DNA of 64,000 nt from Atriophallophorus winterbourni. Its lineage: Eukaryota; Platyhelminthes; Trematoda; Plagiorchiida; Microphallidae. The stretch's first letter is position 1, and every line of letters starts with the position of its first letter. Below, one piece after another: positions 45,701 to 58,400 of this stretch. Where the stretch lies: contig JACCGJ010000189.1 of assembly GCA_013407085.1 (NCBI GenBank), forward strand, positions 16,196 to 80,195. Reading direction: 5' to 3'. Both the position numbers and the translations under genes were made by a program. The notes below the pieces were generated by a model, which made no database searches, had not been told where the DNA came from, and saw only the letters and a list, made by a program, of their open reading frames with translations.

Positions 45701-48700
45701 TTGGCCAAAGGAGCGTTCGACGTAGACGGTTTCTGCTTCAAGGCCTTTTTAAGTATCACTTCAGTGTCGCGTAATTTAACCTTTTTAGAAGCACTCTGTG
45801 GCGGTGAGGTCTAGCGTATTCCATTATTCAATTCAACTGTTTTAGTCTTGATTATTGGTCGTAGAGTATTCTTTAAATTTGCAAGTTCCTCTTCTATTAT
45901 CAATAATCTATTCTCTATTGTATTAGTCTCGTTTCTATCAGAGAATTGTGTACTCTTGGGATTACGATTCGCTATTGAATTTGTACAGTCAATACAGAAA
46001 TAGCAAACGGATGGGAGGTTTTGATCATTCACGATCTTTACACACTCATCGGTCAAAGTCTCATCGCAGGCCACGTGCACATGTATATCACAAAAAAATA
46101 CATTTAACCAATGCACTATCATTGCTTACCGGGTATAGGCACTTGGCGCAGAGGTCAAGGTGGTTTGATGTCGCTGTCGGGGGAACAACCGTCGTATGCA
46201 CACCATGATCGATCGATTTTTTCGCGTGGGTGTTGGATCTCGTGACTCGACCACGCATTGTAGGCTGAATTGGGACGACCGGTTGAAGAATGATCGTCCG
46301 TTCGACTGGTCGATTTAGCTGGGTTATAATTCTTGATTTGGTCATTTTGCGAATAATCCGTGATAACTCGATAACCACACAGAGTAGAGCACAGAATGGC
46401 GTATCAAAATGTGTAGTTCGATGTGATCTTTGCAATGAAAGCAAAAACCGTACGATAGTTAACTGTGGGAGAAAGTTTGCACGCGTGAGCAAACCGAGAT
46501 ATTTACGTTGAAACGGTAACTTTGCTGTTAATCGACGGACCAGATCAAAACGTATAAATTCCGATAGCTCTCGTCAAAGTATAGCAAAAAGTTTTTGAAC
46601 AGTTAAAATCCGAGTTGATTTGGCGAAGAAACTGGCAAAAGTGTCAGAGCAACAAAAATACGACCGCACGCCAGTATTGTTCGTTTCATGAGCATATACA
46701 GCCTTTTAGCGATTCCCAGTTTTCTGAAGCCGATTCAAGTGGGGTTGTCTTGTTGAACTCTACTATGAAGAAAAGTAATGTGTTGCTCACATCCCCATCC
46801 CTTACACACCACAAGGGATAGGGATGTGAGCAACACATTACTTTGGTCATCCATAAGCGCCTCGAGTGCTTGAGCAAGAATCACTTTGTGATACTGTGTC
46901 TGAACATCGTGGTTCGTTGTACGAACCCTATATAACAGTTGGCATACAAGTATAACCTTGTTCTCCCTCTACTATGAAGACTTTTGCAAATCGCACAGTT
47001 CGATTAGGTTTGCACATGCGAGTGACGTCTATCCTAGGTTTAGCAGACAATTTGGAGCGGTGAAATCTCGTTTGGGGAAATTTCAGAGCATCGCCCTAGA
47101 TATAATAAAACTTGTTTCATACGTTTGAAGTCCGCTCGAAAACTATAATGTGATTTATACGAAATAGCTAATTTTTACGTGGATTGAACCACACTTATTT
47201 TTAAATAATTATGGGTTTTCAGTATGAATATAGATGATTAATGTGATTATTTTGGTCATTACATAGTGAAGAAAAGACAGGTGAAACTTAACCCTGTTCG
47301 CTAAACGTTTCACAAACCAACTACAATGAAATATGAAATGTTTTTTCTCATAAATGAACGAATGGAATGTTACATTCTCAGCATTCGATTTGATCCTTCT
47401 GTGAGTTGTTCATCATAGTAAGAAACTTGCATTTTAGTTGTGACTTTGTTGCGCTGAACGGTTTTGTGTTTCAGAAAATGGCTTTTCCTATCTGTAAAAA
47501 CTAAATAGTCGAAAAAAATTAGTAAACATCCTGCAATCCTTCATAAAGTATAAGATGTTTTGAGCGATACGAGCTGCTAATTTCAAACATAATGCGATAT
47601 TTTGGTACCCGCGTTGGTCAGCAGTGGAAGCAAACCGTTCCATAACGTTTAAATAATAAAAAAATGTATTTCCGGACAGTGTTCTCTATATGACTCTTCT
47701 GTTTTATGCAATTGTATTCTCAGAAAGGATTCAGCAACACAACTCGGTGAAACTAAGATAGCATGCGCCATGGTATGTTATGTTAAAATGATAAGACAGG
47801 TTCTGTCTCATTAATTGCCTACGTAGAAATCTCAGTGAGACATTCCCTTTGCCTACCCGCTTAATGAAATATAAAGCGCAAATATTTGACTTCGCTTTCC
47901 TCTAGAAGATTCATCATAAGGCAACTAAAATGCTAAACGGATTGCACAAGCCACCATTTGAGCAGCGATTGTCTGGACTTGAATTAAGCTATCTTGATCG
48001 CGTACATCTGATATACTTAAATTCTAACCTACAGAATATTAAATGGGGAATTCCACCCGCTCAGGCAATTATTTAAACTAAGTAAAAGTCTCCCGACAAT
48101 TATTCTCTTACTCTTCAAATACCACACTCCCACATGAACCTTCGACGTAAATTTTATTGAGTCTGTGTATGCTTTCTCTAAAGCGGTCTGCCCCCACAAA
48201 TTATGTCAGCACAGATTGTCAATAAACAGTTTCGAACATTTGTTTGGGATAATACTGTGCTGGCCCCAGTATAATAATAACCATCAGTGCGCCTGCCATA
48301 CACAGGCATTTGAAAAACAAATTACCCAAACGCATCATTTTCCCACCAATATTTTCTCATTCCCCCATCGAACCGCCTAGATCGAAATATAAAGTACGGT
48401 GTATTAGAAACTCATAGGTATAACTTAGGGNNNNNNNNNNNNNNNNNNNNNNNNNNNNNNNNNNNNNNNNNNNNNNNNNNNNNNNNNNNNNNNNNNNNNN
48501 NNNNNNNNNNNNNNNNNNNNNNNNNNNNNNNNNNNNNNNNNNNNNNNNNNNNNNNNNNNNNNNNNNNNNNNNNNNNNNNNNNNNNNNNNNNNNNNNNNNN
48601 NNNNNNNNNNNNNNNNNNNNNNNNNNNNNNNNNNNNNNNNNNNNNNNNNNNNNNNNNNNNNNNNNNNNNNNNNNNNNNNNNNNNNNNNNNNNNNNNNNNN

Positions 48701-49430
48701 NNNNNNNNNNNNNNNNNNNNNNNNNNNNNNNNNNNNNNNNNNNNNNNNNNNNNNNNNNNNNNNNNNNNNNNNNNNNNNNNNNNNNNNNNNNNNNNNNNNN
48801 NNNNNNNNNNNNNNNNNNNNNNNNNNNNNNNNNNNNNNNNNNNNNNNNNNNNNNNNNNNNNNNNNNNNNNNNNNNNNNNNNNNNNNNNNNNNNNNNNNNN
48901 NNNNNNNNNNNNNNNNNNNNNNNNNNNNNNNNNNNNNNNNNNNNNNNNNNNNNNNNNNNNNNNNNNNNNNNNNNNNNNNNNNNNNNNNNNNNNNNNNNNN
49001 NNNNNNNNNNNNNNNNNNNNNNNNNNNNNNNNNNNNNNNNNNNNNNNNNNNNNNNNNNNNNNNNNNNNNNNNNNNNNNNNNNNNNNNNNNNNNNNNNNNN
49101 NNNNNNNNNNNNNNNNNNNNNNNNNNNNNNNNNNNNNNNNNNNNNNNNNNNNNNNNNNNNNNNNNNNNNNNNNNNNNNNNNNNNNNNNNNNNNNNNNNNN
49201 NNNNNNNNNNNNNNNNNNNNNNNNNNNNNNNNNNNNNNNNNNNNNNNNNNNNNNNNNNNNNNNNNNNNNNNNNNNNNNNNNNNNNNNNNNNNNNNNNNNN
49301 NNNNNNNNNNNNNNNNNNNNNNNNNNNNNNNNNNNNNNNNNNNNNNNNNNNNNNNNNNNNNNNNNNNNNNNNNNNNNNNNNNNNNNNNNNNNNNNNNNNN
49401 NNNNNNNNNNNNNNNNNNNNNNNNNNNNNN

Positions 49431-49466
<36 letters not shown>

Positions 49467-52400
49467 TTCGGTGAAAAATTAAGATAATTCTTCGTCCCCA
49501 GCCTCGAGAATAATCCTAAACCCAGCGTTGGAACGGGAACGATTTGACTCAACTTTTTCAGAATCATATTCACATTGTTATTTTCAGGTCCGTCTGTTAC
49601 CCGGGCGTGACGAAAACCTACGAGGATTTGTTTTACGAGTTCACTATGGAAGATTACATGAAGGACTTTAGCGACTTACATGAAGGACTTTAGCGACTCC
49701 GTCCGTAGCAAGTTCACTGAGAGCCAGACATACGAGGACGACGGATATTACGCCATCATGGATTTTCTACTGAATTTGTGCAAATGTTTACAAAAAGAGG
49801 TAGGATCAATTTTGTGTATCACAGCTGAATTAACCATCTTGGATCGGTTTCGGACTACATGGGGCATTACTATATTGTGCCAACGAGATTCTGGTCTAGT
49901 TTTGATTTTCCCATACCCTCTGATTGCAAATAAACCAACCCTTGTTTTTCTAATCCGAAATATTGCTGTAACTACGACACCCAACAAATTTGTTGCTATG
50001 GTGGTTTAGGGAGTACTGTGTGGAAAATCGGTTCTAAATTTGAAATTTAAATTTGAAACTCTATCGTAGCGACAGTGCGGTGTAATTGTCGTGAAAATGC
50101 CCACCGTGCTGGATATTGGACAGCAGAGTTAATGGTTGTGGTGTTTATATAGATTGTGCCGAACAAATCGAAGGATATCTTATGGCAAGTGAGATTCAAG
50201 ATATGGAAATCGATGGCAACATGAGATATCATCATCACTGCGCATCTTGCCAAACTAAAGCTGGAGTACGTTTTAATTATGAAACGATTGGTGATGTTGA
50301 GAACTTCGTCAATCTCGTGACACATGCTCACACACAAACCACTGAAACTCATGTGAAACATTCCCGGGGAGTTGGTAACTCGCTCACTCACTCGGTCCTC
50401 TCCGTGTCGGGTGGGACATGAGGCGAAGACAACCCCACGCTAGTGTTTTTGGTCTGCCGCTGCTTCCATTGCCGTCTGCATCGTGAATCCTTGTGCATGT
50501 AGTTCGCGTTCCAACGTTCTGCGCCAAGTTTCCTTGGGCCGTCCCCTTTTTCGTTTACCTTGCGGAAGCCAGTGAATGGCTACCTTCGTATGCGAACTGG
50601 GACATTGTGTAGTAGAATCAATCTGAAATTGAACTTGACTTGGATTTCGTAACTGGGATTGTAACTGGGATTGAACTGGACCAGATCGAAACGTAATAGG
50701 ACTGAATTGAGCTAAGAACAAGTAGCACCAGCAAGGGGAATTATTGACTCGCTTCGGTGTGTACATCACACAGAATGTAAGGAAACCTTATAAAAGAATT
50801 AGAGTGCAAAAGAAACGCTTTAAGAAACATCCACAGAATGAGTGAAGGTATTAGGTATTAAACAAAAACTATCGGACGACACTCCATGTAACCATTGATA
50901 ATGTAGATGTTGGTTGAACAGCACTTAATCGCGATCCTTGTTTATTGATATCGACTACTATATTGACCAATATATTTCCGTGCTTCAAACAAAATTCATA
51001 ATAAAGACAGAGTGAAATAGCCTTATGCTGGATTTCAATTGTATCTTGGTTTTTATAATAAAAAAGTGCTTTAGACCAATGATAGAATGCACTACGGAAA
51101 AGTTATTTGTTCGTTCTAAACCAGGAAATCATTGAACGTGATTGGTGAACAATTGATATGCATGCAAATATGGATGCTCACATCCCCATCCCATGTGAGC
51201 AACACATCACTTTGGTCATTCCTAAGCGCCTTGAGTGCTTGACCACAAATCACTGTGATTCTTGGTTTAAACATCGTGGTTCGTTGTACGAACCCAATGT
51301 AACAGTGGCATACAAGTATAACTTTGTTTAAACACAGTTTTGTTTTAAACAGAAGGAACTTTCGTTGATTTTTCAATCCGGTTTCACTCGCGCATCTCTG
51401 ATTGGTTTGTCTTACGTGTTGGGTGCGGGTGGGCTGCGCGTTCGTCATGGGCTGTCTAAATTATCCCTACAGTGGTATCTCTTATAGCCTAGAACCCTCC
51501 CGACTGTGTTGATTTATACTAGTTGGAGTGTGAAGATGAGGTCAGGCTAATCACGGCCAAACCGCATATACTGTTTAAGCGTCAGCACATGCACCGAGGA
51601 CACTAGATGCGACACTAACGACGTCACCACACCTCTTGCTTCGCACACACACCTGTCGATTGTGTCCAGATTCGTGCCTGAGGTCAACCTGTCCAACGCT
51701 GAACACGTTCAACCACGAATCCCACAACACAAGAGAAAGATAATTGGTCAACGGCGATTATTACGCACATGTCAAATAACAAAATTTGACACATTCTCAA
51801 TGCCACTGTCGAATATGGTTCGTAACTGTAAGTGCTGGGATGTGAGCACCATAATAAACCGCACATCCATATTATATAGGCAAATCACATTGATATTGTA
51901 CTCGATTTATCGATGTACCGGTTGCCAATTATTTGTGAATAGAGTTCGTGCCAACCATTTCACTTCAAGCCCTCCTCACGATTAGCTCGTCTGGCCGAGC
52001 TTGACGGATGGCATATCGTTGAAATGTGGCAGACGTTGTTCAAGGATGTTGTCGCTGAAACTGTTCTCGTGCGATCCCTCCGAAAGCAGAATTATTATGG
52101 TTTCACGCCTGTCGCTTTCGGCCTTCCTGCTCTTGTGTTGCACGGAGGGTGCTGGTATGCATCTCAATTGAAACATCGTGATTAGCTCTCCTCGCTAATG
52201 GACTTTACCCCTCCACAACATCATATGTACCGCTTCATTTTATTGGAGCCACATTTGTGAATAACTACTATTATAAAAAAGCAAGCTGAGCTATTTCAAC
52301 CTCATGGCACGCTCCATTTTCTGTCTACTATCAATGATCACATTCTTTTCAGCAAACAAATTTGTTCTGCCCAAATCCCTGCTTCAACAGCAAAGCGTGC

Positions 52401-55400
52401 TCGCATATACCTTACAGTACCGGCGAGTGTTACCCCATACCGGATGAATCGATGGCTCTGAAAATTCCGTACAGAGCACGCGGAAAACTCGGTTCAGTCT
52501 ACAATTGGAATTATCGTTGTGGATGCATTCGAGGCTACGGGTACAACATGACCGAACACCGTTGCAATATTCTGCCAAAAATTTGTAAACAAAACGAGTT
52601 AGTGTACAAACCCATTTCGCTGTGTCTGTTCATGTTTAACACGTATGTATATACTTCAAACAACTCGATAAGTTGAATAATAACCTGTCTGGAACACGCA
52701 GGATGAGACCATAGCCTTAATTTAGTAATTACTGACATCGCCTTTCATCCTATGCTTCAAGCCCACGCTATACTGACCAAATTGTATCCACTTGATGTGT
52801 ACAATAATCAAACACTTATCGAGTTCCAGTGCTGCTTCGTTCTTCAACAGAAGCTACCACCCACCAAATTCGGATACGGATATTGGTGTCCGAAAGATAT
52901 TATTCAGTAACATTTATTATTGAGTTTCTACGTGAATCTCACGTGAATCAAGTTCAGATCTGGATACGAAACACCATGCCATCTAAATTGAAGCATCGCT
53001 AAGTGAATCAAATCCAAAGATCGACTAGCCCTTGTTAGCAACTGTTCGCTGGTTTACCTCATAGAGATTCCGAAGCTCCAGCTAATTCAAGTAAATGCAA
53101 AGTGTTTAATTGCCCAAAATGTATAAAACTCGAGAACAACCACAGGATGATAATAGTTGAAATGTAGATAATGAGAAATTTGTAATATTTTCAAGATTCA
53201 AGATTTATGGGAGAAAAAGCAAATAGCTGTACAACAACCACTGGATATCTGCATGAAAGTTAAACAAATCGTTACTTTAATGTTTCCGTCCATGTGCTTC
53301 CAATGAGGAGTAAACATAGTTCCAATTTTGACATGGAGAGAGGACATTTCGATCGGAAATATATGTTTGGGTTATTTGTTTTTCCAAGCATGTGTGTGTA
53401 AGAAGGAGTCACTAAGGGATTTCAGTGAATTGGGGCCAACACATTATTATTCGACATAAAAGATCGTAACATTTGTTTGAAGATCAATTCGTTTGATGAG
53501 GAAACAATTTTTGGCGGTAAGCTGTTCCACAAAAGGCATACACCTACTACGTAAAAGTTGCGTCGACAGTTTAATCGGGAAGGTGGGATTTGAAGGGTCA
53601 CATTGTGACTGTTGGTCGGGAGATTGGAACCAATTGTAAATGGGTGTCTGAGTAGGTGGGACCCCGTATGGATTACTTGGCATGTCAGGATTAGGTCAGC
53701 TCGGATGTGTCTGCGCTCGAAGGTGCACAATCCAAGTCTAAGCAGTCGCTGCTCAAGGGGTAGATTATGCAATCCAGTAAACATTTTAGTTGCATTACGA
53801 TAAACCTTTCGGATGAGCGAGATGTCTTTTTCCACCCATGATGTCCAAGCTTGCACTGTATAGTCCACAACTGGATGTATGTATGTATTGAGTATCTTTG
53901 ACCATAAATTCAGTGGGAAACGTTCGAAAATTTGCCTGAGTAAGCTGAATACGCTTATAGACTGTTTCACACTGCAGGCTATTTATCACATTTCCGCACA
54001 CCCAGATACAGAGATCTTTCTGCGATATGCTCCACTCGAGAGTTTTACTGCCAAGTATGTACGAGAAAGGTATATGCTTCCCAACTTGAAACATTTTGCA
54101 CTTGCGGAAGTTGAGGGGCAGCTTGTTTTGAATTGATCACTGGTGCAGCTTATTTAAGTCTGTTTGTGAAACTATGCAATCCACAACAGAGTTGACCTTC
54201 GCCCATATTCTTACATCGTCGGCGAAAAGAACATACATAGTGTGTTAAGACTCGATAAACGAATGATTCGAAAAAAGCTCGTCCAATTTAGTTTTAAAAT
54301 CAGACAAGCTAGTGAGTGGGTAACAGTAGAAAATAACCTGTTTTAAGTAAAATGGATATGGTCAAAATAAAATTCATTTTACTGTTTAGGCGTGAATGGG
54401 GTACCGACGGTGCATAATGGTGAGTCCGAGAGTTTAGCATATCCATTCTCGTGAAGACCCTTTGTAGGAAATGGTTTGTTCTGTGGAATTTTTACTGGAT
54501 AAAGTAATCTAATTGGCGAGGAAAAGGTTAAATTTTCTGTTGGATTACGCAGCTTTTTAAGATAGCGTTTTTTCAATATTCCCGACATAATATTGAATCA
54601 ATTTCTGTGAATAAAGTTGTTATAACGGTGGCACATGCGAACCAATTTCAAATGCTCTGGAGAACAGTTCCGAGATGCGACATCGATGCCATTGTCTACC
54701 AGCGTGGCAAGGACCAATGTGTGAAGTGAGTCGTGAAATTGCATCTGAATTCCAATTTACTAATAAACAAATGTGATAATTATGAAAATAAAGTTTACAA
54801 TGAATCGGTTATAGTAAGATTTGGTAACGTTTCGCTTCTGAACACAGAAGCTTCGTCAGAAAATGGGTGTCGGTACGAACAGTGTTCAGGTTTAAATGGC
54901 ATTCTCTTGACCAATCCTGAGTTCTCTAAGCTAGAAAGAGGAGATCAAGATAATTCATAACACCTCCTAATTGCTGTGTTCATCTCTAATTGTTTATTAA
55001 TTGCACAGGCCCTAGCTGAACACATGCTAGACACTGGACACAGCGTAGATCTTGATAACGTGAGTGATAAGACGCGGTGTGAAATCTTATAGGGAAATAC
55101 TTCACGCCGAGGCTGTTGAAATAACAAAGGCTGGGGCGAATGTGGTGAACAAGGTGGATGGGGCGGATATCTCAACTATCTGACGTTCGGTTCTGCACCG
55201 GATAAGAATTAACGAACATCACACCTAATACGCACATGATTACGTAAGCAGTGTGTCGGCAGACGCTGACCTGTACAATTAATAAACAATTAGGGTTGAA
55301 CACAGCAATTAGGGGGTGTGATCAATTATCTTAATCTTCCCTGTCTAGCTTAGATAACTCAGGATTGGTCAAGAGAATGCCATTTAAACCTGAACACTGT

Positions 55401-58400
55401 TCGTACCGACACCCTTGGTCTGACGAAGCTTCTGTGTTCAGAAGCGAAACGTTACCAAAAACTTACTATAACCGATTCATTGCAAAATTTATTTTCATGA
55501 TCGGTCTCGAATATTTTCAAATAAATGTGATAATTATTGTTCCGCACATAGTCATTTAGACGAGTTTCAATGCCAAACCGGAAATACTCTCTCTGGTCAA
55601 GTGAAAGTTTGGCACATCCATAGTCTCTGAATGAGTAAACAATGAGTTAGTGATTTATCCCACAAACGTGACTTGAAGCTAGGTTATACCAATTAATTTT
55701 CTAAGATTGTTCGTAGCCATTATGTATCTAGGTATGGTGTGAATCTCGTGTTAAAAACATTTTTGTGAGGCGTGACATTCTGTGTTATGTTGAAAGCCTG
55801 CAGCCGGCAATAAATCTCCCAAACCTAGTGGTTAGTACTGTTGTTAAAATATAATTGTTTAAATTGTGTTTGATATTCAATCATAATTTTTTTGAAATTC
55901 AGATCCCTATTTTCATGTCTTTCTCCATCATACACACCGGCTTCGTGTTGTTTGAACTCGACAGGCAGGGACTGCACGATCAGGATCTTTATGCCACGAA
56001 ACGGTGAAAAAATGTTACACGAAGCTTGAACTTCGAAGCCACTGTTGTATATCATTGGTAGTTGGTTAGGCACTAGTGGTGTTTTATGACGACTGCGTTC
56101 TAGCCCCGTCTTCGTCTTTTCAACCCTTCTTGTCTCGGCTCCCAGAACAACGCTCGTATTCCGAACCTTAACTTTTGGAGTGGCGGCGTACATTCAAGTT
56201 TGAAGAAAAAGGAGCTGCCTGTTGATGTTATTGTCTTCGATACCCCGTTGTTAGTTGCTTCGCTCCATTTTTTTATATTTCAAAACTGGTCGATGTCACT
56301 GGCCGGGCGGTGAAGATCGATCAGTGTACACGTATTGCAGATAGACTTTCGAATCGCATATTAGCGAAATGTAGAGTAAATAGAAGTGTACAATAATGAA
56401 TTGGTAGATACACTGGTCTGCTACAGTAGAACCAAATTGTTCTATAACGACCACCCGTACCGATGATTTGCACACATGAACTTGAACGACATATCTATGT
56501 TTGCTTGAGTTGTGCGTCACAAACCCCGTTTCGGTCATCACTTTTACCCATGATCTGCGTTTTCATCTGACCTTGGCCGCGTTCACGTGAAACTGATCCA
56601 CTTCGATACACGATATCCCATTGGCTATTAATGCAGAACGTATAAATGAAATGCGTCGTAGGGAGTGTGCAACAACATAGAGTTCCTATCGCAAACCACG
56701 GACAGGTGAAATTTGTAACCAACGTTGATTGACATACTACCCCAAAACGTTTTACAGAATACGCTATCATAGCTTTCATGATGTGTCGCCCCTGCAAGCA
56801 AAATGCTAGAATAGTATTTTTGCTAGGACGGTTATTCATTCGAAAACGTGGAGGTGTCAAACCCTTGAATGATTACGTGTTTGAATAAGCTCCTCGGGCA
56901 TTACCTAATTATTAGGAGAGTGATTTTCGGTGTGATGCATTTTGAAGGTCAACTTGATGTCACTCGGTATGCAATGCTGTGTAAGATCTTGTAGTGTTAA
57001 TGTTCAAGATGCAAGAATGTATGGTATAAAAAGCTTTTAATTGTACAACACCATAGGATATTTGTATAAGGATAATAAATATATACTAAAACATTGAGGC
57101 ACTAGGAAGATCGACATTTTTGTGGTTAGTTTGAACAATCACATTGCGCTTGCTGTGCGGTCGCATAAATCTGTGCTCTCATACTTTTGGATCTATTTCC
57201 TCACTCGCTCTTCTGAACTGAACGGTTCAGATATCATTGAACTCGTCTCAATTCACTCGTTTGGATTATACCAGTTTCAAGTTCGCGAAAGTTGAATCCT
57301 TGAAAATCCAAATTTTCGAATTATAACCCAAATTACCACGCGTGCAACAGACCCGGTACTTTGGAATATTGTTTCTGTTCAAATACCGTCGAGAAGAGCA
57401 AATCACTCCGAATCGACCGATATTCTTTTGAAATCTGTGAGATCGAAAATCGTGAAATCGCAACAGTTTTATCCTACCTCGTTCGCTTTTCATCGTTTGG
57501 ATCACTTAACTCCGATCCAACGCATTCACTCCACCGCTAGTTATCGATCGATCAATAACTGCACTGAGTCACCCCTCACCGGATTGAAACAATGACACGC
57601 AGGTTGACCCCGAAAACCCAAACAAAGAAGGCTGCACGTGATGTGTGCAAAATTTGCAACAAAGGGGTAAGCGCTAGATCTCATGTCGTTAAATGTTTCG
57701 GCTGCCTGAGTAAAATACATGTCAATTGTGATAAAGCCCTAACAGAGGAAGTGGCATCGATTATCAACAACGTGGATTTCCCCAGTGTCTGTTACATATG
57801 CACTTCATGTCGAAGCAAACAGTCTAGCGACAATCCACACAACGCTGCCTATGAGGCAAGGCTTGAGCCTCGGTTAGAAATTTTAGAAAATAATTATCGA
57901 ATAATTGAGGAAAGGCTTAAAACACTCTTGATGGATAAAATTGCCCCAGCGATTCAACCCGAAGCAGATGATGCTCAAGATAACAAAAAGCAATCTGAGC
58001 TCCATCAATCGACGGAACTGTTGAAAAAAGTCAATAATGTACCATCGATTCCAGACTCAGGGGTTACGTCCAAAGAGCTCCAAGTGAACGCGTCTCATTC
58101 CAGCAAGCTAACATTTGCCCAGATGGTGACTAAAGGTGATAAGTGTTTGGCGTTAGAATTGAGCCCTAAACCTCAGGCAAAAGAGGAAGTTCAAAGCAAA
58201 ACGGTTCCATATCACAGGGAGCAGAAAAATTCGATAAAACGCATAAAAAATTTAAGTGTAATATGCACCAATATTCCTGAGTCAGAGGTGACGCTCTTTC
58301 AAGAAAGGCAAAAGCATGACCGTGAAAACTGGTTCGTCGTTTGTAATCGAATCGGCCTAGATAGTATTCACCCCGTGTCGGTAAGTCGAATAACTCGTCA

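Larger units (their letters stand above)
54779..55502. repeat. Penelope-related foldback: 230-bp inverted arms around a GIY-YIG fragment
   Basis: The left arm (about 54779-55010) is the inverted copy of the right arm (about 55270-55502); shared strings include GAATCGGTTATAGTAAG, CAGAAGCTTCGTCAG, GGTGTCGGTACGAACAGTG and CATTCTCTTGACCAATCC. The centre carries a decayed Penelope GIY-YIG fragment. Each arm has a hammerhead-like core. It lies in intron 4 of gene B, 54 bases after exon 4. Penelope-like elements often have terminal repeats in direct or inverted arrangement, so this may be a truncated Penelope insertion. Confidence 0.8.

Noticed and set aside
48412..49573. Two long minus-strand open frames of over 350 codons
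   Set aside because: They run through the 1,000 N assembly gap and an ATA microsatellite, so they are artefacts of unknown bases.
55825..56193. 122-codon minus-strand open frame
   Set aside because: Part of it overlaps a degenerate satellite trace; no domain is visible and no splice sites fit.
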